Assembly: GCA_027488055.1 (NCBI GenBank)
Contig: JAIYCK010000114.1
Location: 1 to 6,234 of the forward strand
Origin: Flavobacteriales bacterium
GTDB lineage: Bacteria > Bacteroidota > Bacteroidia > Flavobacteriales_D > Sanyastnellaceae
DNA length: 6,234 nt
Direction of reading: 5' to 3'
Shown: positions 1 to 6,234 of the stretch, piece after piece
How positions within the stretch are numbered: the first letter of the stretch is position 1
How the letters are laid out: each line of letters begins with the position of its first letter
Notes under the pieces: generated by a model
Database searches by the model: none
Seen by the model: only the letters and a program-made list of their open reading frames with translations
What the model was told of the DNA's origin: nothing
Position numbers and translations under genes: made by a program

Positions 1-31
1 CTGGCGAAAGAAGCGCGTAAAGTGGTGTCAT
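1..31 (-). CDS. possible start of a further gene, 3' part off the window
   Basis: On the minus strand an ATG at 31-29 opens a frame that stays open to the window edge, reading MTPLYALLSP. It lies 12 bases after the stop of the SGNH hydrolase gene. A purine-rich stretch (GGACGAGG) lies immediately before it, rather closer than an ideal ribosome binding site. Position and spacing fit the next gene of the same operon. Ten codons are too few to identify a product. In Bacteroidota, SGNH proteins of this kind are often followed by a second SGNH gene or a membrane-bound O-acyltransferase (MBOAT). That is a guess from family context, not something visible here. Confidence 0.35.
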   Translation of the reverse strand, partial: MTPLYALLSP

Positions 32-43
32 ACCTCGTCCAGG

Positions 44-1330
44 TTAGGGGTGTGGTTTTGAAATATAATCCCCCAATAATTCTGCAAAAGCTGCCGTCAT
101 CATATCGGCTTGTAACTCATATCCGCGCTTCGAAAAATGCACGTAATCGTTAGCCGCTAGTCCTGCATTGGCCCACGTCCGTATGGAGTTTTCTCCACCC
201 ATGATGCTATATAGATCATAGACAGCTCCTCCGTGCTTTGTTGCAAGTGAGATCATGCTTTGGCGAATTTTCAAGGCATTGGGGTTTGAATATTTTTTTT
301 GGTAGTAGGTGTCATTGTTGGTCACAAATAACAAACACACGCGTGGATTGGCACGCTTGAAAGTTGCGATCAAACTGTCATATCTCGCCTCGAATTGCGC
401 TGCATCGAATTCATCCGAAGGCACATTGGCATCGTTCACCCCGATTCCACAGACCACTAGCCGCGGAGCGATTGATGCAAATTGCTGCCCGAATTCCTCG
501 CAGCGCAAATAACTCCTAGTGCTTGCACCATTGACCCCAATAGTGTGATACGAAACACCAATATCCTGCTTACCAAAATACAAACCTTGCAAGTGGAATT
601 GATTTTGAAGACTATCGGTTTTTTGCAAACGCACCTCCACGCTCGTCTGCGGATCACTATATACGTAGCGTCGGTAGGTAAGTGCCAAACTAGTACTATC
701 CAACCGGGCATTGGTGACCTGAAGATCATAACTCGAGCTGTCGCCTGCAGAGCTATAAATGCGGATTTCCTGAAACGGATGAGGTACGCTATCTAAATGT
801 AAAGTAGTCACCTGAAAGCGTGCATCGGGATCGTTGGTGCTGGCATTGATTCCCGACATCCCCCAATCGCACTGACTATCAGCCACTGCATTGCGACAAC
901 CTTGCCATGCACCGGCAAAATCACATTTCACACTGCGCGGCGAATTGGTCTTGGCCAGTTGATAGGGAAATACAAAACCTCTTTCGCCTTCTGCACCATA
1001 CATCAGTTGCACCAAATTGGAGCGTAATCGATCCGACAGAAAACCACCTTGCACATGGGACCCACCAATATGCACAATATCAATTTTACCCTTTCCCTCA
1101 AATGCCAATGTGCTGAAGTCGGCGAGTAAATCACTCCATTGATTAGAAGATCCATACAGGTCAATGCGATTCAAATCGTAGCGCACAAAGTCATACTCCT
1201 TTGCAATAGGGTATTGAATGCTTCTAGTGTTCCCTATTGAAAACTCCAATGTAAACGCACATACCAACATTGTCACTGACATCATCAGTGCAAAGAGCGC
1301 AAAAGCCTTGGAGCGGAGTTTCAAAGTCAT
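44..1330 (-). CDS. SGNH/GDSL-family hydrolase or acyltransferase, exported or membrane-anchored
   Basis: This 428-residue protein belongs to the SGNH/GDSL esterase-acyltransferase superfamily. A basic start followed by a hydrophobic stretch (about residues 9-28) looks like a signal peptide or signal anchor, placing the enzyme in the periplasm or cell envelope. Block I is HIGGSHVQGG with probable nucleophile Ser91. A glycine in VNGAS (Gly268) fits block II, GIGVND (Asn299) is block III, and NDYVHFS gives the Asp395-x-x-His398 pair. All four consensus blocks are therefore present. Residues about 160-255 between blocks I and II form a beta-rich insertion, a layout reminiscent of peptidoglycan O-acetylesterases such as Ape1. 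The substrate is not shown by the sequence; acetylated glycan or peptidoglycan is an inference. The ATG lies one base after the LOG stop (TAAAATG), so translational coupling is likely, and no Shine-Dalgarno sequence is visible. Confidence 0.9.
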   Translation of the reverse strand: MTLKLRSKAFALFALMMSVTMLVCAFTLEFSIGNTRSIQYPIAKEYDFVRYDLNRIDLYGSSNQWSDLLADFSTLAFEGKGKIDIVHIGGSHVQGGFLSDRLRSNLVQLMYGAEGERGFVFPYQLAKTNSPRSVKCDFAGAWQGCRNAVADSQCDWGMSGINASTNDPDARFQVTTLHLDSVPHPFQEIRIYSSAGDSSSYDLQVTNARLDSTSLALTYRRYVYSDPQTSVEVRLQKTDSLQNQFHLQGLYFGKQDIGVSYHTIGVNGASTRSYLRCEEFGQQFASIAPRLVVCGIGVNDANVPSDEFDAAQFEARYDSLIATFKRANPRVCLLFVTNNDTYYQKKYSNPNALKIRQSMISLATKHGGAVYDLYSIMGGENSIRTWANAGLAANDYVHFSKRGYELQADMMTAAFAELLGDYISKPHP

Positions 1331-1331
1331 T

Positions 1332-2039
1332 TTAGAAGTTGGGCTTCAATAAATATTGAGAATAGAATTTGTCGATCTCTTCCACTGCTTCATCCGCCGT
1401 GTCCACCAATGTGAACAGAAACATATCATCTGCACTCGCATTTTTCTCCTTCTCGATAAGGGTGTGTTTGATCCAATCCAACAAGCCTGCCCAAAAATCA
1501 CGGCCCACTAGAATGATTGGGAAACGTCCAATTTTATCCGTTTGAATCAAGGTCAATGCCTCGAAGAACTCATCCAAGGTGCCGAACCCGCCAGGCATTA
1601 CAATGAAACCTTGACTGTATTTCACAAACATGACTTTGCGCACGAAGAAATAGTCAAAATTGATGCTTTTGTCGTGGTCCACAAATTGATTACCGTGCTG
1701 CTCAAAAGGAAGTACGATATTCAAGCCAACGGATGTACCGCCGCCTTCTTTTGCTCCTTTGTTACCAGCTTCCATGATACCAGGGCCGCCGCCTGTGATC
1801 ACACCATATCCCTTATTGACGAGCTTAAAAGCAATATCATATGCCTTTTGGTAATTGGGATTGTCTGGCTTGGTGCGCGCGCTTCCAAATATGCTCACAC
1901 ATGGTCCAATCTGACCCATGCGGTCATATCCTTCCACAAATTCGCCCATGATTTTGAAAATGCTCCAGGAGTCATTGCTCTTGGTTTCATTCCAATTGCG
2001 CTGACTGAATTTATTGATGATTCTGCTATCTTTTTCCAT
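1332..2039 (-). CDS. LOG family protein (TIGR00730), putative nucleoside 5'-monophosphate phosphoribohydrolase
   Basis: With the ATG at 2039-2037 this is a 235-residue Rossmann-fold protein of the LOG (lysine decarboxylase-like, TIGR00730) family. Members cleave the N-glycosidic bond of nucleoside 5'-monophosphates, including cytokinin ribotides, releasing base and ribose 5-phosphate. Visible signatures are CVSIFGSART (about 47-56), the nucleotide-binding loop GGGPGIMEAGNKGA (83-96), VRKVMF with Arg134, and PGGFGTLDE (149-157) with catalytic Glu157. Both catalytic residues are present, so it should be active. The roughly 45-residue N-terminal extension before the core is typical of the longer bacterial forms. 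The frame also permits a TTG start at 2066, overlapping the HerA stop as TTGA and adding nine residues. I prefer the ATG because MEKDSR resembles a natural start, but neither site has a good Shine-Dalgarno sequence. The physiological substrate in this organism is unknown. Confidence 0.92.
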   Translation of the reverse strand: MEKDSRIINKFSQRNWNETKSNDSWSIFKIMGEFVEGYDRMGQIGPCVSIFGSARTKPDNPNYQKAYDIAFKLVNKGYGVITGGGPGIMEAGNKGAKEGGGTSVGLNIVLPFEQHGNQFVDHDKSINFDYFFVRKVMFVKYSQGFIVMPGGFGTLDEFFEALTLIQTDKIGRFPIILVGRDFWAGLLDWIKHTLIEKEKNASADDMFLFTLVDTADEAVEEIDKFYSQYLLKPNF

Positions 2040-2062
2040 TGTTATCTGTCTTTGTATGTAAT

Positions 2063-3625
2063 TCAAAATAATCCTTTGCTTTTGGCTCGCTTGCCACCCA
2101 GTCCCAACACGCCAAGCAAACCTCTGGCCAATTCTCGCACCACGGTATTGCCCACCTGTCTGACCATGGTATTTTTACTCATGCGCTCAATCAGATTCGG
2201 CTCTTCCTTAACATCATTTTTTTGCTTTCGTGCAGCCACTTCCACATCGGCTTCTGATTCTTCTTTTTTGGCGTTCTGCAACTTGGCCTCAATCAATTCA
2301 TAAGCGCTTTCACGGTCTATCTCTTCATTGTATTTGCTGATCAGTTGGCTCCATTGCAGGACACGGTCTATTTCTTCGCTGGTGAGGATGCCCATGCGGG
2401 ATTGGGGCGCTCGCATGTGCGTAGCAGCCAAAGGTGTGGGTTGCCCTTTCTCATTCAACGCCGTTATCAAGGACTGCCCGATACCGATACTAGTCAACAA
2501 ATCCGATGCTCTGTAAAATTCCGAGATGGGATAATTTTCGGCTGTTTTAGTGATGGCTTTGCGATCCTTTTCGGTGAATGCTCGCAGGGCATGCTGTACT
2601 TTCAATCCCAATTGCGACAGTACACTTTCGGGTATGTCATAAGGATTTTGTGTGCAGAAGTAGATGCCGATTCCTTTGGATCGAATCAATTTGATGATGT
2701 TCTCAATCTGCTGCAATAAGGCGTCACTTGCTTCACTGAAAATCAAATGAGCCTCATCTATGAAAACACCTAAGTTGGGTTTATCCAAATCGCCTGCTTC
2801 CGGAAAACTTTGATAAATTTCGGCAAGCATTTGCAGCATGAAGGTGCTAAACAGTTTGGGTTTATCTTGAATGTCAGTCAATCGCACTATGGAGACAATT
2901 CCACGTCCTTGCTGATCAAATCGGCAGAGATCGGCTACCTCAAAGGAACGCTCACCGAAGAATTTATCTGCACCTTGGGTTTCGAGTTCGATGACTTTGC
3001 GTAAGATCGTAGCGATCGACGATTCACTTATTTTTCCATAATCTTTTTCTATGATCTCCTTGCCTTGGTCAGTGGAATATTGCAACAATTTTTTGAAGTC
3101 TTTCAAATCAAGTAGCCCCAAATCATTGTCGTCTGCAAATTTGAAAAGCACTGCCACCAACCCAGATTGTGTATCATTGAGCTCGAGAATTTTAGAGAAT
3201 AAAACAGGGCCAAACTCCGAAACTGTCGCCCGCAAACGTGCTCCTTTTTCATTGGATAAGGTCAGCAGTTCCAAGGTGCTTGCCGAAGGAGCATAAGGGA
3301 TACCAATTAGTTTGTGACGCTCTTCAATTTTATCATTGCTCACACCCATGGCTCCAATGCCGCTGAGGTCACCTTTCAAATCCATGAGCATGACGGGTAT
3401 GCCTTTCTGCGACATCTGCTCTGCAATGATCTGAAGGGTCACCGTTTTCCCTGTTCCAGTGGCACCTGCAATTAAGCCGTGTCTATTCAAGGTTTTCAAA
3501 GGGATCTTAACTCCACATCCAGCAATTGGTGCGCCATCAAGCATGGCAACGCCCATGTCAATTGAATCTCCTTTGAATTGATACCCACCTTGCATGTGGG
3601 TTGTAAAATCGTCTATGCGGCCCAT
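2063..3625 (-). CDS. HerA-like helicase-domain ATPase, DUF853 (YjgR) family
   Basis: This 520-residue P-loop ATPase belongs to the FtsK/HerA superfamily and matches the DUF853 group typified by E. coli YjgR (about 500 residues), so it appears full length. Walker A is GATGTGKT (54-61), MDLKGDLSG (81-89) is a conserved family strand, Walker B is GVFIDEAH (286-293) with Asp290 and Glu291, and CTQNPYDIP (324-332) fits the sensor region. Arg348 and Arg355 in LRAFTEKDRKAI are candidates for the trans-acting arginine. The lysine/glutamate-rich stretch at about 445-475 looks like a flexible linker. The C-terminal tail (RQVGNTVVRELARGLLG, ending in a basic KRAKSKGLF) is the usual DUF853 ending. No nuclease or transmembrane domain is seen. 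Its cellular role is not established; DNA translocation is inferred from the fold. It is the first gene of the minus-strand group, and no Shine-Dalgarno sequence precedes the ATG. Confidence 0.93.
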   Translation of the reverse strand: MGRIDDFTTHMQGGYQFKGDSIDMGVAMLDGAPIAGCGVKIPLKTLNRHGLIAGATGTGKTVTLQIIAEQMSQKGIPVMLMDLKGDLSGIGAMGVSNDKIEERHKLIGIPYAPSASTLELLTLSNEKGARLRATVSEFGPVLFSKILELNDTQSGLVAVLFKFADDNDLGLLDLKDFKKLLQYSTDQGKEIIEKDYGKISESSIATILRKVIELETQGADKFFGERSFEVADLCRFDQQGRGIVSIVRLTDIQDKPKLFSTFMLQMLAEIYQSFPEAGDLDKPNLGVFIDEAHLIFSEASDALLQQIENIIKLIRSKGIGIYFCTQNPYDIPESVLSQLGLKVQHALRAFTEKDRKAITKTAENYPISEFYRASDLLTSIGIGQSLITALNEKGQPTPLAATHMRAPQSRMGILTSEEIDRVLQWSQLISKYNEEIDRESAYELIEAKLQNAKKEESEADVEVAARKQKNDVKEEPNLIERMSKNTMVRQVGNTVVRELARGLLGVLGLGGKRAKSKGLF

Positions 3626-3801
3626 TGTTGAAATATTTCGACCGACGAATGTAAAACAATTGAAGAGTGAGATGAGGATTTTCTTCTGATTTTATTTTTA
3701 ACTTTCAAACACTGCGGAACAAACAATCTTTTAACACATTGAATGACACTTCTTAGATCGGAAATAGCTTTCTTTGAGCCTTCACATCTCAATTTAATAA
3801 T
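3626..3801. promoter_or_regulatory. divergent intergenic region with candidate promoters
   Basis: This A/T-rich gap separates the starts of the HerA-like gene (minus) and the small DUF937-like gene (plus), so it should hold promoters for both. Measured against the Bacteroidota pattern (TTG near -33, TAnnTTTG near -7), the best plus-strand match is TTG at 3739-3741 and TAGCTTTC at 3765-3772, 23 bases apart. This would give a leader of roughly 25 bases. On the minus strand, TACATTCG (3653-3646) is a one-mismatch -7 box without a well-placed -33 element. Neither is strong. TAACTTTC at 3699-3706 is another one-mismatch plus-strand -7 box without a partner. No operator-like palindrome stands out. 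Confidence 0.3.
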
Positions 3802-4278
3802 ATGCTAGATCAATTAATAAAATTTGCCAAGGATCAATTGGGTGATCAATTCAACTCAAATAATCAACTCGACTCCAACCAACAAAATGAGGTTTTTAAT
3901 ACCGCTCAAAGCAGTATCATGGACACCATCAAGAATCAAATAGGGGGTGGCAATATCGGTGGCTTAATGAACTTGTTCAATGGCCAAGATGATCCAAATG
4001 CACAGGCGAATCCGATTGCTGGTCAAGCCCAACAGAACGTGGTGACTTCGCTCATGGATAAATTGGGTTTGGACGAAGGCAAAGCATCTGGGATTGCAGC
4101 TCAAATCATTCCTGCTGTCATGCAACGATTCGCAAGTCCCGAAACGGGCACGGCCGAGAATCCAATGGATTTGATCAAAAAAATGGGGCTGGAGGGCGAC
4201 AACGGAATAGCGGATATGATTGGGAAATTTACCGGCGGTGATGGGAATGTGGCTGACAAGCTCAAAAACTTATTCTAA
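3802..4278 (+). CDS. small DUF937/YidB-like protein of unknown function
   Basis: This 158-residue protein has no signal peptide, membrane segment or cysteine, and is probably cytoplasmic. The N-terminal third is rich in Gln, Asn and Asp (residues 11-36). A glycine-rich turn follows (IGGGNIGGLMNLF, 47-59), then a polar linker. A likely helical unit (VVTSLMDKLGLDEGKASGIAAQIIPAVMQRF, 80-110) resembles the pattern in DUF937/YidB-type proteins, where a short helix, a Gly-Leu turn and an Ala-rich helix ending in LLPAV recur. The C-terminus carries FTGGDGNVADKLKNLF, echoing the earlier glycine motif. The function of the family is unknown and the match is by pattern only. The gene stands alone on its strand, divergent from the HerA-like gene and convergent with the T9SS cargo gene. 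The ATG is preceded by AATTTAATAAT with no Shine-Dalgarno sequence, which is common in this phylum. Confidence 0.8.
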   Translation: MLDQLIKFAKDQLGDQFNSNNQLDSNQQNEVFNTAQSSIMDTIKNQIGGGNIGGLMNLFNGQDDPNAQANPIAGQAQQNVVTSLMDKLGLDEGKASGIAAQIIPAVMQRFASPETGTAENPMDLIKKMGLEGDNGIADMIGKFTGGDGNVADKLKNLF

Positions 4279-4363
4279 CGGCGCTCTGATTACTACGTCC
4301 AATACATTTTTGCGCTAGCCTCTCATCATTTGCCTTGCGCTGTGAAATTTCCATTGCAGCGGT

Positions 4364-4380
4364 TTAAGTGTAAGACTTAA
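4364..4380. repeat. short perfect palindrome at the 3' end of the T9SS cargo gene
   Basis: TTAAGT (4364-4369) and ACTTAA (4375-4380) form a perfect six-pair stem around a five-base loop. The right arm contains the stop codon of the minus-strand cargo gene (4379-4377). The stem is A/T-rich and no run of T follows on either strand, so it is a poor candidate for an intrinsic terminator. The convergent gap 4279-4376 holds only one other weak stem, CGCTG/CAGCG with a 14-base loop just before this palindrome. Transcription from both sides may therefore end by other means or read through. Confidence 0.35.
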
Positions 4381-6234
4381 CGAAGAATACAAACATATCC
4401 TTGGACAGTCCGTGCTTCCAACGATTTGTCGCGGTATTGCATCATCCACATATAAGTGCCGTCACGGACATAATGTGCGCCATTGTAGGCGTTGCCGGTC
4501 CATGCTTGTGTAGGATCAGTGGTCTGCCAAATGCAGGAACCCCAGCGGTCCACAATGCAAAATTCATACGCATCAGGCGTATAGGTGAAGATGGGCAGAA
4601 ACACATCATTGATACCATCTCCATTGGGCGTGAATGAGTTGGGAATGTAAAAGCCAAAATCGTCTCGAATGAGTACGGTGCTGCTAGCGCTAGCACTGCA
4701 TCCATCATTGGTAATGCCGTAGAGTTGAATGGTGTAATAGCCTGACTGATTAGGTAATTCCAAGTACCATACTGTATCGTTGGAAAACAACTCGGGTGCT
4801 TCCAATACACTCCAATACAAGCTGTCAGCGTTCATGCTTTGAGCGCTGCAAACAATGCTCTGATTGGGTAAATCGACAATTTGCTGGTCCAATTGAATAC
4901 TCACATCTACCGCCAGAGGTGCGTTGACTTCGATCGGGTAACTGGCTAAACAGTTTCCTCCAAAGTCAACTTCCATAAGAGAGGTTGTTGCACAAAGTGC
5001 ATCGAAGGTGGCGGTCTCTCCAATGATGGATTCTCCAAGAAATGAATAGGTGACGGAGGCATTGGTTTGATTGGCCACAGTGAGAACTCCGTCGCACCAT
5101 TCCGCGCATGTTGCATCGGTGATGTTCAACTCAATTTGTGGGGGTAAATTGAAGGCAATGGTCACTAAGTCTGAGGCACTGCAGTCACCCAAAGTCGAGC
5201 TGAGGGTCAATGTATAACCTCCTGGATCATCGGCTGTGACAAAAGGGTTGGAAATGGAGGTATTGGAAAAAGTCACATCGGCCGGGCCAGTCCACAATAT
5301 GTTACCAGTGTTTACCGTGGCATTGAGCGTGGTTTGCATATCACACAATTCCATGTCTACTCCTGCTTCCACGGTGATGGTTACGTCGTCAATAACCACT
5401 TCAGTTGTGTCGGAGCACCCTTCCAAATCGGTCAGAATGACTTCATAATTACCTGGAGCCAGCGATTGCACTGCGAGTCCGTTTACTGGAGCCGAATTCA
5501 CAGCCATTTCAAAGGGACCGCTGTCGCCTTCTGCAATAAGCTCAAGGGATCCGTCTGCGCCATTGCAAGCGTCGTCGATCAACACATCCGCAATACTTAC
5601 GGGTGCATTCACAGTAGCGTTTAAGGGCGTCACCCAACTATTTCCACACACATCGGCAATGGTGCCTGACAGGCTCGCTTGAATGACGATGTCGCCTGCT
5701 GGCAAAGGAGTGGGGAAAACCACATTCAGAGCATTGTCGAGGGAGCTCGAGGTACCGGACGAAATCTCAATTGAACTATAATTGGTTCCGGCTGCAAATA
5801 CCTCAACAGCCCCAGCTTCCACATTACCTACCACGATATTTTCGCTAAACGTCAACACCATGTTGGTGCGCGAACAATCCAATGTAAAACTTTCTAATAC
5901 AGGCGCTTCCTCGTCATAAATACTGCTAGCGCTTGCTCCGAAATTCAAAGTATAGCCATTGAGCGTAGAGCTATAATTCATGATCACCAATGCATACACA
6001 CTGCCTTGCTGTACATTGAGATCACTATTGAATGCAGGACCATTGTTGTTGCCCGGCCCATTGTAATTACCAACACCTCCCTCTGCAGTGGAGATGCCAG
6101 TTGGACCTTGATAACCGCCTGTTTCACCATACGAATTGCAACTTACTTCGGGCGACGTCCCCGAATTGATGCCCGCGCAACCATTTTGCGTGATGTCAAA
6201 CATGGACCAATCGTAGTCGTCGTTGTTGTTGTTA
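4377..6234 (-). CDS. T9SS type B cargo protein: multidomain cell-surface/secreted protein with CHU_C sorting domain (5' end missing)
   Basis: The frame is open to the right edge, so the N-terminus, signal peptide and any catalytic domain lie outside. The Met at 6203 is internal, preceded in frame by NNNNDDYDWS. Numbering from that Met (608 residues), the order is as follows. Residues 1-95 are a beta-rich module starting DYDWSMFDIT and ending YTLNFG, common in Bacteroidota adhesins. About 98-200 is an SbsA/Big_5-like Ig domain (VLTFSENI). About 203-272 is a SprB-like repeat (ACNGADGSLEL to GNYEVILTDLEGC). About 275-352 is an Ig/PKD-like module (WTGP, GGYTLTL). About 355-430 is a second SprB-like module, and 432-512 another Ig-like module. 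Residues 517-608 form the CHU_C/TIGR04131 domain (FYIPNSFTPNGDGINDVF, VDRWGS, DGTYMW). That domain directs export through the T9SS and attachment to the surface or release. The specific role, for example adhesion, is inferred. No PorP/SprF-like partner gene is visible. Confidence 0.92.
   Translation of the reverse strand, partial: NNNNDDYDWSMFDITQNGCAGINSGTSPEVSCNSYGETGGYQGPTGISTAEGGVGNYNGPGNNNGPAFNSDLNVQQGSVYALVIMNYSSTLNGYTLNFGASASSIYDEEAPVLESFTLDCSRTNMVLTFSENIVVGNVEAGAVEVFAAGTNYSSIEISSGTSSSLDNALNVVFPTPLPAGDIVIQASLSGTIADVCGNSWVTPLNATVNAPVSIADVLIDDACNGADGSLELIAEGDSGPFEMAVNSAPVNGLAVQSLAPGNYEVILTDLEGCSDTTEVVIDDVTITVEAGVDMELCDMQTTLNATVNTGNILWTGPADVTFSNTSISNPFVTADDPGGYTLTLSSTLGDCSASDLVTIAFNLPPQIELNITDATCAEWCDGVLTVANQTNASVTYSFLGESIIGETATFDALCATTSLMEVDFGGNCLASYPIEVNAPLAVDVSIQLDQQIVDLPNQSIVCSAQSMNADSLYWSVLEAPELFSNDTVWYLELPNQSGYYTIQLYGITNDGCSASASSTVLIRDDFGFYIPNSFTPNGDGINDVFLPIFTYTPDAYEFCIVDRWGSCIWQTTDPTQAWTGNAYNGAHYVRDGTYMWMMQYRDKSLEARTVQGYVCILR
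6211..6234 (-). repeat. AAC/GAC triplet run encoding Asn/Asp linker
   Basis: At the right edge, four AAC codons then two GAC codons (minus strand) encode NNNNDD, just before the DYDWS start of the next module. It is in frame with the T9SS cargo gene and likely forms an acidic, flexible linker between modules. The run may continue beyond the window. Triplet repeats of this kind can vary in length between strains without breaking the frame, though nothing here shows variation. Confidence 0.45.

Noticed and set aside
1542..2303. Long open frame (253 codons) on the plus strand
   Set aside because: It is antisense to the LOG and HerA-like genes, both of which have clear family motifs. Its own translation shows no recognisable domain, and it spans the junction of two real genes.
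2345..2719. Plus-strand open frame of 124 codons inside the HerA-like gene
   Set aside because: It is antisense to the conserved C-terminal half of the ATPase domain, with no domain pattern and no independent start signal.
1332..3625. Calling the HerA-like/LOG pair an antiphage defence system
   Set aside because: The LOG protein keeps its catalytic motifs, the ATPase matches the YjgR-type housekeeping group, and there is no nuclease, SIR2, TIR or membrane effector, nor any mobile-element mark nearby.
4364..4380. Intrinsic terminator for either convergent gene
   Set aside because: The six-pair stem is A/T-rich and lacks a following T-run on both strands, so it is listed only as a palindrome.
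4442..4810. Minus-strand open frame of 122 codons overlapping the T9SS cargo gene in another frame
   Set aside because: It overlaps the canonical CHU_C coding region, which explains the conservation expected here; the alternative translation has no recognisable features.
4377..6203. Treating the Met at 6203 as the true start of the T9SS cargo protein
   Set aside because: The frame continues to the window edge as NNNNDDYDWS, which belongs to the same module, and there is no signal peptide after the Met, although a T9SS cargo needs one.

Overview
The window looks like part of a Bacteroidota chromosome, most likely from the Flavobacteriales or a nearby order. The strongest sign is a large secreted protein ending in the gliding-motility-associated C-terminal domain (CHU_C, a type B sorting signal of the type IX secretion system, T9SS), which is essentially restricted to this phylum. 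Start sites with little or no Shine-Dalgarno sequence and A/T-rich leaders fit the same assignment. Genus and species cannot be read from the sequence.

Layout from left to right. (1) A tightly packed minus-strand group occupies about 1-3625. In transcription order it holds a HerA-like/DUF853 ATPase (2063-3625), a LOG-family/TIGR00730 protein (1332-2039), a membrane-anchored or secreted SGNH/GDSL hydrolase (44-1330), and what may be the first codons of a further gene running off the left edge (1-31). The LOG gene begins within about 25 bases of the HerA stop, or overlaps it if a TTG start is used. The SGNH start lies one base after the LOG stop. They are therefore probably cotranscribed, although their predicted jobs are not obviously related. 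(2) A 176-base divergent intergenic region (3626-3801) should carry promoters for both directions. (3) A lone plus-strand gene (3802-4278) encodes a small, Cys-free, probably helical protein resembling DUF937/YidB-type proteins. (4) A 98-base convergent gap (4279-4376) shows no convincing terminator. (5) The 3' part of a large minus-strand gene (4377-6234, open at the right edge) encodes a multidomain T9SS cargo protein built of beta-sandwich modules, nearly every one with its own Cys pair, ending in CHU_C.

The genes do not form a recognisable pathway. The HerA/LOG/SGNH group mixes a DNA-translocase-like ATPase, a nucleotide-metabolism enzyme and an envelope esterase or acyltransferase. I found no RNA genes, CRISPR array, insertion sequence or attachment site, and no clear new system. 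The points most worth checking are the HerA-LOG coupling, the SGNH protein and its unseen downstream neighbour, the internal motif repeat in the small protein, and the Cys-pair pattern of the T9SS cargo.
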